This document shows positions 6,674 through 13,801 of a stretch of DNA of 20,672 bases, one piece after another. Position numbers and translations under genes: made by a program. The first letter of the stretch is position 1. Each line of letters begins with the position of its first letter. The notes under the pieces are model-generated. The model saw only the letters and a list, made by a program, of their open reading frames with translations, was not told the DNA's origin and ran no database searches. The stretch comes from an uncultured Murdochiella sp. (GTDB taxonomy: Bacteria; Bacillota; Clostridia; Tissierellales; Peptoniphilaceae). The DNA lies in the NCBI RefSeq assembly GCF_902488755.1, contig NZ_CABTXF010000021.1, forward strand, positions 1-20,672, in the 5' to 3' direction.

Positions 6674-7393
6674 TTATCCGCCCAAATATGCCTTCTTGAT
6701 TTCCGGCGCGTGCAACAATTCCTCTCCGGAGCCTTCCATTACGATTCGTCCGGTTTCCATCACGTAACAGCGGTCGGCGACGGAAAGTGCGGCTTGCGCA
6801 TTTTGTTCCACCAAGAGGATGGTGGTGCCGGCTTCATGCAGACGGCGAATGATAGAAAAAATCTGTTCAACGATGAGCGGCGCAAGCCCCATGGATGGTT
6901 CATCCAGCATGAGCATTTTCGGACGAGACATCAGAGCACGACCAATGGCAAGCATCTGCTGTTCTCCGCCGGAAAGGGTTCCGGCAATCTGTTCGCGTCT
7001 CTCTTTCAGACGAGGGAAGAGGGTATAGACACGTTCAAAATCGGCTTTTATGACGGACTCATCCTGTTGGAGATACGCTCCCATGCGCAGATTCTCCTCC
7101 ACCGTCATTTTCGTGAAGACGCGACGACCCTCCGGCGACTGGGCAATGCCACGTCCGACAATTTTATGCGCAGGGACATGAACCAAATCCTTTCCTTCAA
7201 ATTGGATTTTGCCGGATTTAATGGGCAACAGTCCGGAGATAGATTGCAATGTAGTAGTTTTTCCTGCGCCGTTCGCACCGATTAAGGTTACAATTTCGCC
7301 TTCGTTGACGTGGAAAGAGACATCCTTAATCGCATGAATAGCGCCATAGTAGACATGGAGACCGTCTATCTGCAGCAAGGTTTTCTCAGGCAT
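6674..7393 (-). CDS. livF: Branched-chain amino acid ABC transporter ATP-binding protein LivF
   Basis: A 239-residue ABC ATPase of the importer's cytoplasmic side. Walker A GANGAGKT is at 39-46, the signature LSGGEQQ at 140-146, Walker B LMLDEP at 161-166, and the switch region reads LLVEQN with Gln in place of His, as is usual in LivF. The start is the ATG at 7393, with AAAGGAGG upstream; ten further upstream codons are open but lie inside livG. The start overlaps the livG stop by 8 nt (ATGCCTGA), pointing to translational coupling. It is the last gene of the operon and pairs with LivG to power LivHM. Confidence 0.96.
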   Translation of the reverse strand: MPEKTLLQIDGLHVYYGAIHAIKDVSFHVNEGEIVTLIGANGAGKTTTLQSISGLLPIKSGKIQFEGKDLVHVPAHKIVGRGIAQSPEGRRVFTKMTVEENLRMGAYLQQDESVIKADFERVYTLFPRLKERREQIAGTLSGGEQQMLAIGRALMSRPKMLMLDEPSMGLAPLIVEQIFSIIRRLHEAGTTILLVEQNAQAALSVADRCYVMETGRIVMEGSGEELLHAPEIKKAYLGG

Positions 7394-8270
7394 GGGACGC
7401 CTCCTTTCCCAAATAGGCTTCAATTACGGCAGGATCGTTGGAGACTTCGGAAGGGGTGCCTTTGGCAATAATACGTCCGAAATTGAGAACCGCAATACCC
7501 TCGCAAATGCCCATGACAAGGTTCATATCGTGTTCGATGAGAAAGATGGCGATTTGGAACCGATCACGGATGTAGACAATGTTATCCATCAATTCCGCCG
7601 TTTCCGAAGGATTCATGCCTGCTGCCGGTTCATCCAACAGCAGAATTTTGGGATTAGTTGCCAGTGCGCGGACAATTTCCAGACGCCGTTGAGCGCCGTA
7701 GGGAAGAGAATCCGCCTCCTGTTCCGCCAAGTCCTGAAGATGAAAAATGGAAAGCAAATCCATGGCTTTTTCGCGCGCTTCTTTTTCTTGCCGCCAATAC
7801 TTGGGCAGGCGCAGAAAAGTATCCAACAAGGAATAATTCGAACGCTGATGTAAAGCGATAAGGATGTTTTCGAGGACGCTCAGGTTCTTAAATAATCGGA
7901 TATTCTGGAATGTACGCGCAATGCCTGCCTGATTAAGCTGCGGCGTATTCATGCGAAGCGCATCGCGTCCGTCAAGGAGAATCGTGCCACGAGTGGGGTC
8001 ATAGACGCGCGTGAGAAGGTTAAAGATTGTCGTTTTACCTGCTCCGTTAGGCCCGATGAGACCGGCGATTTCGGTACGCCCGATGGCGATGTCAAAATCA
8101 TTTACCGCGGTAAGACCGCCGAAATCAATGCCCAAATTGCGACATTCCAGAACAGGAGCACTTTGTACATCACGCTCCGGGATGCGGTTGCGGCTGGGAA
8201 CGGGAACCAGTTTGGTTTCGGGGCGATTGCGCCAACCTTGTCCGGCGGTGTCATGAGAGTGATTAGACAT
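7386..8270 (-). CDS. livG: Branched-chain amino acid ABC transporter ATP-binding protein LivG
   Basis: A 294-residue ABC ATPase. Walker A GPNGAGKTT is at 73-81, the Liv-type signature LPYGAQRRLEI at 189-199, Walker B LLLDEP at 210-215 and the switch His at 247 (LIEHDMN). The ATG at 8270 follows AAAGGAGGAGAACC and overlaps the livM stop by 8 nt (ATGTCTAA). Compared with typical LivG proteins of about 255 residues it carries roughly 37 extra N-terminal residues, hydrophilic and rich in Arg and Pro, before the first core strand at VLECRNL. An internal start could remove this, but the good ribosome site and operon overlap favour the long form. Confidence 0.95.
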   Translation of the reverse strand: MSNHSHDTAGQGWRNRPETKLVPVPSRNRIPERDVQSAPVLECRNLGIDFGGLTAVNDFDIAIGRTEIAGLIGPNGAGKTTIFNLLTRVYDPTRGTILLDGRDALRMNTPQLNQAGIARTFQNIRLFKNLSVLENILIALHQRSNYSLLDTFLRLPKYWRQEKEAREKAMDLLSIFHLQDLAEQEADSLPYGAQRRLEIVRALATNPKILLLDEPAAGMNPSETAELMDNIVYIRDRFQIAIFLIEHDMNLVMGICEGIAVLNFGRIIAKGTPSEVSNDPAVIEAYLGKEASHA

Positions 8271-9303
8271 GGTTCTCCTCCTTTGCGGTCTTCTTTCGTC
8301 GTCCAAGAGCTTTTTCCACCCAGCGGCTCAAGGAAAAGTCATAGTCACCCAGGAGACCTTTCGGACGGAACAGCATCATCAAGATGAGCAGTAAAGCAAA
8401 TGCCACCATGCGGTAACTTTCAAAACCGCGTAAAAGCTCCTGCAATGTCGTGTATAACGTTGCGGACAGAACGGATCCCAACATAGAACCCATTCCGCCG
8501 AGGACGACGATGACGAGAACTTCAATGGATTTCATAAACGTGAAGCTGGTGGGATAAAGAGAACCGAGATAACCGGCATAAAGCGCTCCGGCGAGACCTG
8601 CCAAGGCAGCGGAAAAGGCGAAGGCGTAGGTTTTATAGTAGGTAGTGGGGATACCCACGCTTTCCGCGGCAATCTCGTTTTCGCGAATCGAGAGAATGGC
8701 GCGTCCGTGTCGTGATTTCATCAATACGTGAATTAAAAAGAGACACAGCACCACGCAGAGGAAAATTAACGGCAGACTCGTGAACTTGGGCAGACGCTTG
8801 AGACCGGCTGCACCATAGGTAAGGGTAATGCCAAGCGTTTGATCGATATTGGTTAATACCACGCGAATTATTTCACCAAAGCCTAAGGTGATAATGGCAA
8901 GGTAGTCTCCTCGCAGACGAAGAGCCGGAATACCGATCAGAAAACCTAAGAATCCGGAAATCAGCATAGCGATGAGAAGTCCGGTTACGATGTAAAAAAT
9001 GGCTTCAGGGGTCAGATTTCCGCGCACCAGCTTGGCAAGTGGTGTAGTTTTCAGATAGATGCCGGAAGCATAAGCACCAATCGCCATAAAACCGGCATGA
9101 CCAAGAGGAAGCTGCCCCAAATAGCCTACCGGAATATTCAAGGACGCTGCCAAAATAATGTTGATGCCGACCATGATGAGAATGCCGTTCCAATACTCGG
9201 TGATGACACCGGCGGAGCGAAGCGTCATCAGCACTACACCAAAGAGGACGACGAGCAGGGTGTTCACTGCATAACGCGCCGGCATGGGATAGGATCGAAC
9301 CAT
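8263..9303 (-). CDS. livM: Branched-chain amino acid ABC transporter permease LivM
   Basis: A 346-residue inner-membrane permease with about eight to ten hydrophobic segments. The stretch NIPVGYLGQLPLGHAGFMAIGAY is the LivM signature (SLN..VGY.GQ.SLGHA.F), with Pro for Ser in GQLPLG. The cytoplasmic coupling region SIEVLVIVVLGGMGSMLGSV lies in the C-terminal third, and the tail (WVEKALGRRKKTAKEENHV) is basic and soluble. The ATG at 9303 is 6 nt after the livH stop; its ribosome site (TAGGTT) is weak, so translation probably depends on coupling to livH. It forms the pore with LivH. Confidence 0.95.
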   Translation of the reverse strand: MVRSYPMPARYAVNTLLVVLFGVVLMTLRSAGVITEYWNGILIMVGINIILAASLNIPVGYLGQLPLGHAGFMAIGAYASGIYLKTTPLAKLVRGNLTPEAIFYIVTGLLIAMLISGFLGFLIGIPALRLRGDYLAIITLGFGEIIRVVLTNIDQTLGITLTYGAAGLKRLPKFTSLPLIFLCVVLCLFLIHVLMKSRHGRAILSIRENEIAAESVGIPTTYYKTYAFAFSAALAGLAGALYAGYLGSLYPTSFTFMKSIEVLVIVVLGGMGSMLGSVLSATLYTTLQELLRGFESYRMVAFALLLILMMLFRPKGLLGDYDFSLSRWVEKALGRRKKTAKEENHV

Positions 9304-9309
9304 AGCAAC

Positions 9310-10191
9310 CTACACTTTCTCACGCCGTGTCACGCCCATGATTCCATCCGGCTTAAAAAGCAAAACCAGAATGAGAATGGCGAAGACGACGGCATCTTTC
9401 CAAACGGACAATCCAACGGCAGAAGCCAGCACCTCTAAAACGCCGATGAGCAGACCGCCCACCATAGCACCGGGAAGCGAACCGATTCCACCGAGAACCG
9501 CAGCGACGAAGGCTTTTAAGCCGAGCATCGATCCCATCGTAGGGGATACCTGCGGATACGAACTGACGTAAAGCACTGCGCCAATGCCAGCAAGGGCGGA
9601 ACCGATGAGAAAAGTAAAAGCAATCGTGCGATTCACATCGATGCCCATGAGACGCGCCGCATCCATATCCTCCGAAACGGCACGCATGGCTTGTCCACGC
9701 TTGGTGCGCGAGACCAGAAGCGTAAGGGCGACCATACTCAGGACAGAGACTAAAAGGGTCACGATCGCCGCATAGCTGATGCTGGTGTTGCCAAGGTGCA
9801 GAGCGCCGGGAACCAGCGGACCAAGACTTTTCGCATCTGCCCCAAACAGAATTTGTGCGCCGTTTTGCAAAAGAAAGCTCATGCCGATGGCGGTGATGAG
9901 CAGCGAAAGACGCGGAGCGTTCAGCAGGGGACGATAGGCGATCTGCTGAATGAGAAGACCAACAACCGTGGACGACAAGACGGCAAGGATTGCCGCGACA
10001 ATAGGGTGAAAATGAAATTGGACTAAGGCATAGAACAGGCTGTAGGCGCCGATCATGATCACATCTCCGTGCGCAAAATTGAGCAGGAGAATAATGCCGT
10101 AGACCATGGAATACCCCAGCGCCACCAACGCATAGATGGAACCCGTCTGTAACCCGTTAATGAATTGTGTAAGCAGTAAGGATAATTGCAT
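9310..10191 (-). CDS. livH: Branched-chain amino acid ABC transporter permease LivH
   Basis: A 293-residue permease with about eight membrane helices. It begins MQLSLLLTQFINGLQTGSIY and contains YALVALGYSMVYGIILLLNFAHGDV, a hallmark of LivH, and GLKAFVAAVLGGIGSLPGAMVGG, the cytoplasmic loop that meets the ATPases. The ATG at 10191 follows CGGAGGAACGT; an upstream ATG at 10275 would place 28 non-homologous residues across the terminator hairpin and is rejected. It is separated from livK by 80 bp holding a terminator. Confidence 0.96.
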   Translation of the reverse strand: MQLSLLLTQFINGLQTGSIYALVALGYSMVYGIILLLNFAHGDVIMIGAYSLFYALVQFHFHPIVAAILAVLSSTVVGLLIQQIAYRPLLNAPRLSLLITAIGMSFLLQNGAQILFGADAKSLGPLVPGALHLGNTSISYAAIVTLLVSVLSMVALTLLVSRTKRGQAMRAVSEDMDAARLMGIDVNRTIAFTFLIGSALAGIGAVLYVSSYPQVSPTMGSMLGLKAFVAAVLGGIGSLPGAMVGGLLIGVLEVLASAVGLSVWKDAVVFAILILVLLFKPDGIMGVTRREKV

Positions 10192-10223
10192 ACGTTCCTC
10201 CGAAGCAGTTTGTATCGTGCGGA

Positions 10224-10252
10224 TAAAAAAGACGCCGACTTTCGTCGGCGTC
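10224..10252 (-). terminator. Intra-operon terminator between livK and livH
   Basis: On the minus strand a 9-bp stem GACGCCGAC (10252 to 10244) and GTCGGCGTC (10239 to 10231), loop GAAA, is followed by TTTTTTATCC. It lies 20 bp after the livK stop. Partial read-through would give more binding protein than permease, a common arrangement in ABC importers. Confidence 0.9.
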
Positions 10253-10271
10253 CATTCCGGCGAAGCGAAAA

Positions 10272-11477
10272 TCAATACATTTCCTTGAAGACTTCTTCTC
10301 CGTTCTTCAACTCGATCATCGCCGCTTCCTTAATCGGATTGTTCTGTTCATCAAAGGAATAGGTGCCGGTAATTCCTTTCAGATTGGACGCTTCTTTTAA
10401 GCCCGCGATGACGGCATCATAATACTCCGGCGTTTGTGGGGCGAGTCCTTTTTCTTCCGCCATTTTGAGTCCGTAGGTCATCAGCATCGCGGCATCATAG
10501 CCAAGAGGCGCAAACATGTTCGGGACATCCGAAGAGAAGGCGTTTTTATATCTTGCTTCAAAGTCTCTCACGCTGTCCGTTCCCGGCGCATAACCGGAGC
10601 AATACACCAGTCCTTCAAGGTGTTCGGCGCTGGCGTAGTCTTTAATAGAACCCATACCGTCGCCGCCCATGAATTTGCCCTGATAACCGGCATTGCGCGC
10701 CGCCGTTACTGCCAAACCGGCTTCGCTGTAATAGATGGGAAGCATGATGGCATCCGGCTTTGCCGCGCTCAACTTGGTCATCTGCGCACGGAAATCTTTA
10801 TCGCCGGTACCAAAGGCTTCGGTGCCTACTACGGTCATGCCTAATTCTTCCGCCGTCTTCACGAAAGCGTCTTTTACGCCTTCCGAATAGTCACTGCCCG
10901 TTTCATAAAAGACAGCAACCGACTTTGCCCCTAATTTTTCCTTCGCATACTTTGCCATTTTTTCACCCTGATACGGGTCGGTAAAGCAGGAGCGGAAGAC
11001 ATTCGTGCGTACCTCTGGTTTTTCGGCATCCGGATCGATTACGGTTACACCAAGCGCCGTTCCGGAAGCGGTAATCTGCGGAATATTGTCCTCAAAGGTT
11101 TCATCCGCCAACTGAATGGTTGGACCGGTCAATACCGAACCGATAATAGCCGTAGCTCCTTCCTGTTTTGCCAAGTGATAGGCATTGATGGCTTCTACGC
11201 CATCGCCTTTATCATCGTATTCAAGAAGCTCCACTTTTTTTCCGTTAATGCCGCCGCTCTCATTCAGTTGGTCAAACCAAAGTTTTACCGCATTGCGGAC
11301 AGGAATACCGTATTGCTGATAATCACCGGTGGTGTTGCCGATAAAAGCGACTTTAATGGCGTTATCGGAACCTTCTCCGTTATTGGCAGACTTCTTGCTG
11401 TCGTTTTCCGTGCCGTTGCCGGAACAGGCGGTCATACAAAACAGCAACGTCAACATCAGGGCTAAAAATCGCTTCAT
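10272..11477 (-). CDS. livK: Branched-chain amino acid ABC transporter substrate-binding lipoprotein LivK
   Basis: A 401-residue extracytoplasmic binding protein (type I periplasmic-binding fold, Leu/Ile/Val family). The N-terminus MKRFLALMLTLLFCMTACSG is a lipoprotein signal: basic start, hydrophobic core and a lipobox ending at C18, then a Ser/Asn/Gly linker. Family stretches include IKVAFIGNTTGDYQQYGIPV (about 41-60), LLEYDDKGD, ATAIIGSVLTGPTIQLAD and FGTGDKDFRAQMTKL. The ATG at 11477 follows AAGGAGCAGCTT. It is the first gene of the liv unit. The ligand cannot be read from sequence; branched-chain amino acids are the default, but related proteins bind other amino acids or amides. Confidence 0.94.
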   Translation of the reverse strand: MKRFLALMLTLLFCMTACSGNGTENDSKKSANNGEGSDNAIKVAFIGNTTGDYQQYGIPVRNAVKLWFDQLNESGGINGKKVELLEYDDKGDGVEAINAYHLAKQEGATAIIGSVLTGPTIQLADETFEDNIPQITASGTALGVTVIDPDAEKPEVRTNVFRSCFTDPYQGEKMAKYAKEKLGAKSVAVFYETGSDYSEGVKDAFVKTAEELGMTVVGTEAFGTGDKDFRAQMTKLSAAKPDAIMLPIYYSEAGLAVTAARNAGYQGKFMGGDGMGSIKDYASAEHLEGLVYCSGYAPGTDSVRDFEARYKNAFSSDVPNMFAPLGYDAAMLMTYGLKMAEEKGLAPQTPEYYDAVIAGLKEASNLKGITGTYSFDEQNNPIKEAAMIELKNGEEVFKEMY

Positions 11478-11692
11478 AAGCTGCTCCTTCGGTTCATACG
11501 CCCCTTTTCGTCATACCCGTGCCCGTGTGTTACGCAGTCGGAACGGTCGAAAGCCGGAATATCGGAAAGGCATCCGTTTCCGCAAGAGAAAAAGAAAGCG
11601 TGGACAGTCCTGCTTCAGCGTGGGCAAAAGCCACTTGGAGAGCGGGACAAGAAACGCATTACTTTGCAAAACCATGAAAAGTAATTTATAAA

Positions 11693-11721
11693 AATCTAAC
11701 GCAAAGAGGAAAAAAAGTCAA
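11693..11721 (-). promoter_or_regulatory. Candidate livK promoter
   Basis: On the minus strand TTGACT (11721 to 11716, five of six matches) and TAGATT (11698 to 11693, four of six) are separated by exactly 17 bp. The start of transcription would leave a leader of roughly 210 nt before livK. Confidence 0.5.
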
Positions 11722-11725
11722 ACAA

Positions 11726-11746
11726 AATGACTGAAATTCGGTCATT
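11726..11746. promoter_or_regulatory. 21-bp palindrome beside the livK promoter (candidate operator)
   Basis: Arms AATGACTGAA (11726-11735) and TTCGGTCATT (11737-11746) are reverse complements except for one position, around a single central A. It sits 4 bp upstream of the -35 of the candidate livK promoter, a position suited to a dimeric regulator. The regulator is not identified. Confidence 0.5.
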
Positions 11747-11825
11747 CTTGAAGGAAAACGTTACAACGAGCATCGCAGGAAACATTCAGATGATTATGCA
11801 AGGAAAAGAAATACGAAATGAGTTC

Positions 11826-11869
11826 TATTCTATGCCCTGTCATGAGGGAAAACGGCAGGGCACAGAATA
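11826..11869 (-). terminator. Hairpin downstream of bioY
   Basis: Arms ATTCTATGCCCTG (11827-11839) and CAGGGCACAGAAT (11856-11868) pair over 13 bp, with one G-U pair on the minus-strand transcript. There is no T-run after it, so it may be a weak or factor-assisted terminator or a 3'-end stabiliser rather than a classical one. Confidence 0.45.
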
Positions 11870-11887
11870 CATGGATATAGATTTCGA

Positions 11888-12421
11888 TCAGGCGCGTTTT
11901 ACCAAGGGTTCGACATGCGGCATTGCCACTTTTCCGACGACGAAGGCAATGCCGGTTTTGATGAGGTCGCCGGGGATAAAGGGAATAAGACCGGCTTCCA
12001 AAACTGCCATGACGTTCATATTCGCACCTTTAATGACGTGTAAGATGTAATACATATAGGGCAGTCCGATGATATAGCAACTGGCAGCCGTGACAAGCGC
12101 CGCAACTGCCAAGCCATAGGTTGTTTTCCCGAAGGCAGTGTGATGGGCAAGTAACGAACCCAAAAATGCCGCTAAAATGAAGCCGAATAAAAAGCCGGTA
12201 GACGGCGAAACAAATAGGGCAGACCCTTTCAGGAACAGCATCAGTATAAAGTGAACGCCCATCGCGAGCGCGGCATCGCCCGGTTGAAGGAATAAAGCCG
12301 CTAAAATGACAAAAACGGTTTGCAGGGTGATGGGGATGGGACCGATAGGGACACGAATGAGCGATCCGATAAAGGTTAATGCTGCCATAACAGCGATACG
12401 GGTGATACGTCTTGCGTTCAT
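11888..12421 (-). CDS. bioY: Biotin transporter S-component BioY
   Basis: A 177-residue integral membrane protein, the biotin-binding S-component of an ECF-type importer. It begins MNARRITRIAVMAALTFIGS and shows the BioY pattern: VPIGPIPITLQTVFVILAALFLQPGDAALAMGVHFIL (about 24-60), then SPSTGFLFGFILAAFLGSLL, and a late GLIPFIPGDLIKTGIAFVVG (about 143-162). Six hydrophobic segments are visible. The ATG follows AAGGAGTAAAA. The energising EcfA/A'/T genes are not in the window. A BirA-like operator lies upstream, and the divergent neighbour is an operon encoding a biotin enzyme, so biotin supply and demand sit side by side. Confidence 0.95.
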   Translation of the reverse strand: MNARRITRIAVMAALTFIGSLIRVPIGPIPITLQTVFVILAALFLQPGDAALAMGVHFILMLFLKGSALFVSPSTGFLFGFILAAFLGSLLAHHTAFGKTTYGLAVAALVTAASCYIIGLPYMYYILHVIKGANMNVMAVLEAGLIPFIPGDLIKTGIAFVVGKVAMPHVEPLVKRA

Positions 12422-12504
12422 TTTTACTCCTTCTGGTTATGCCGGCAGTTGTCTGCGGCGAGGGATGGATCATTACAGCGCATAGCTGCACAGTCGCACA
12501 ACGA

Positions 12505-12535
12505 TTGACAACCAAAAATAAAAACAGGTTAACAC
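12505..12535 (-). promoter_or_regulatory. BirA-like biotin operator upstream of bioY
   Basis: The half-sites TTGACAACC (12505-12513) and GGTTAACAC (12527-12535) form an inverted repeat around a 13-bp AT-rich centre. They resemble the known BirA consensus of Firmicutes and E. coli, TTGT(T/A)AACC and GGTT(A/T)ACAA, matching at seven and eight of nine positions. The usual spacer is 14-16 bp, so 13 is slightly short. Location upstream of a biotin transporter makes repression by biotin-bound BirA likely. Confidence 0.6.
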
Positions 12536-12584
12536 GACAAACGAAGTGTACCATAGAGACGGAATTACTGGCAAGTCTCTCTTA

Positions 12585-12653
12585 CCATTTGTTATTACGA
12601 AGGAGCGTCATTTGCTATAACGATGGGACGCCATTTATTATGTCAATAGGGAA
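12585..12653. repeat. Three 23-bp imperfect direct repeats upstream of gctA
   Basis: Copies at 12585-12607, 12608-12630 and 12631-12653 share the core YCATTTRYTAT followed by a purine-rich tail. Copies 1 and 2 agree at 17 of 23 positions, copies 1 and 3 at 14. They end 29 bp before the candidate -35 of gctA. Tandem spacing near two helical turns suits cooperative binding of a regulator on one DNA face; this is inference. Confidence 0.6.
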
Positions 12654-12682
12654 GGAAGAATAAGCGGAATTTGGCTTTTCAG

Positions 12683-12711
12683 TGGACGTAATCCGGAAAG
12701 TTCTGTAGAAT
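12683..12711 (+). promoter_or_regulatory. Candidate promoter of the gct-gcd-hgd operon
   Basis: TGGACG (12683-12688) and TAGAAT (12706-12711) are separated by 17 bp. Each matches the sigma-A consensus at four or five of six positions. The expected transcript start is near 12718, leaving a leader of about 48 nt. Confidence 0.5.
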
Positions 12712-12765
12712 GGATAGGAAGGCATGCAACAAGGAAAAACCTTTGCAAAAAAAGAGGAGGGAATC

Positions 12766-13785
12766 ATGTCGGACAAAGTGATGTCCATGAAGGACGCCGT
12801 CGCGAAGTATGTCGAAGACGGTGATGTCCTGTGCTTCGGCGGTTTCACTACAAACCGCAAACCGTATGCCGCCGTGTATGAAATTCTGCGTCAGGGGCAG
12901 AAAGATCTGGTCGGCTGGTCGAGCCCTGCTGGTGGCGATTGGGATCTTTTAATCGGATCCGGACGTGTCAAAGCGTATATCAACTGCTATACGGCGAATT
13001 CGGGTTTTACCAATGTATCCCGTCGTTTCCGCGAGGCAATTGAAAAAGGCGAGCTTCTGTTTGAAGATTACTCACAGGATGTGCTGATGCTGCAGTTGCA
13101 CGCAGCCGCTTTGGGTCTGCCGTTTTTACCGACGCGCTTTATGGCGGCGAGCGGATTGACCAAGTATTGGGGCATGTCGAAGGAAGTGCGTAAAACGCTT
13201 GAAAAAGTGGATGATTTGAAGTTGGTCGAAATGGACAATCCCTTCCATCCGGGAGAAAAATGTGTCGCCGTTCCGGTGCCGAAGCTGGATACGGCGATTA
13301 TTCATGTGCAAAAAGCGAGCCCCGACGGCACTGCGATTATCTACGGAGATGAGTTCCATGATGTGGATATTGCTATGGCGGCACGAAAAACCATCGTCAC
13401 CTGCGAAGAATTGGTCAGCGACGAAGAGATCCGCAAAGATCCCGCGCAACCCAACATTTTCCAAGGCTGCGTAGACGCTGTTGTCCATGCTCCTTACGGT
13501 GCGTGGCCCGCACAGTGCTATGACTATTATGATGACGATCCCGATGCGCTTCGCGAATACGACAAAGCGTCCAAGTACTTGGATGACGAAGATGCTAAAG
13601 CGAAGATGGCGAAGAAGAATATTCCCTACGATCCGGAACACAAGCCGGAAACCTTCAAGGATTTCTGCGAAAAATGGATTTACAGCGTAGAAAACCATGA
13701 TCAGCTGCTGGACAAGATCGGCGGAAGCCGTCTGGCGAAACTGAAAGTTGTGCCGGGTCTCGGTTACTCGACCTACGTGAAATAG
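12766..13785 (+). CDS. gctA: Glutaconate CoA-transferase subunit A
   Basis: A 339-residue class I CoA-transferase alpha chain. With GctB it moves CoA from acetyl-CoA (or glutaconyl-CoA) to (R)-2-hydroxyglutarate in the cytoplasm. Recognisable stretches are GGFTTNRKPYAAVYEILRQG (25-44), AGGDWDLLIGSGRVKAYINCYTANSG (55-80), HAAALGLPFLPTRFM (112-126) and LKVVPGLGYSTYVK at the end. The start is the ATG at 12766, after GAGGAGGGAATC; an upstream ATG at 12724 has no ribosome site. Against the Acidaminococcus enzyme as I recall it, there is an extra charged segment of about 25 residues near 271-296 (YLDDEDAKAKMAKKN...). It leads the operon, 16 nt before gctB. Confidence 0.96.
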   Translation: MSDKVMSMKDAVAKYVEDGDVLCFGGFTTNRKPYAAVYEILRQGQKDLVGWSSPAGGDWDLLIGSGRVKAYINCYTANSGFTNVSRRFREAIEKGELLFEDYSQDVLMLQLHAAALGLPFLPTRFMAASGLTKYWGMSKEVRKTLEKVDDLKLVEMDNPFHPGEKCVAVPVPKLDTAIIHVQKASPDGTAIIYGDEFHDVDIAMAARKTIVTCEELVSDEEIRKDPAQPNIFQGCVDAVVHAPYGAWPAQCYDYYDDDPDALREYDKASKYLDDEDAKAKMAKKNIPYDPEHKPETFKDFCEKWIYSVENHDQLLDKIGGSRLAKLKVVPGLGYSTYVK

Positions 13786-13801
13786 CAGGAGGGGAATCGA
13801 C

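Larger units (their letters stand above)
11478..11887. other. Intergenic region between bioY and livK, with livK leader and promoter
   Basis: A 410-bp stretch with no supportable gene. From right to left it holds a 3' hairpin after bioY, a 21-bp imperfect palindrome, a promoter-like pair for livK, and a leader of about 210 nt ending in the livK ribosome site. The leader contains a small pairing of CGGAAA with TTTCCG near 11560-11585, but I found no T-box conserved sequence or recognisable riboswitch. Confidence 0.5.
12422..12765. other. Divergent regulatory region between bioY and the gct operon
   Basis: This 344-bp region separates bioY (minus) from gctA (plus). It contains a BirA-like inverted repeat at 12505-12535, three 23-bp direct repeats at 12585-12653, the candidate gctA promoter at 12683-12711 and the gctA ribosome site near 12757-12763. 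No coding sequence is supportable; open frames lack ribosome sites. Confidence 0.7.

Noticed and set aside
11478..11700. T-box or amino-acid riboswitch in the livK leader
   Set aside because: The leader length is suggestive, but I could not find the T-box sequence (AGGGTGGNACCGCG type) or a terminator/antiterminator pair.
12030..12554. 174-codon minus-strand ORF overlapping bioY
   Set aside because: It overlaps the well-supported BioY frame, lacks a ribosome site and does not resemble a protein family.
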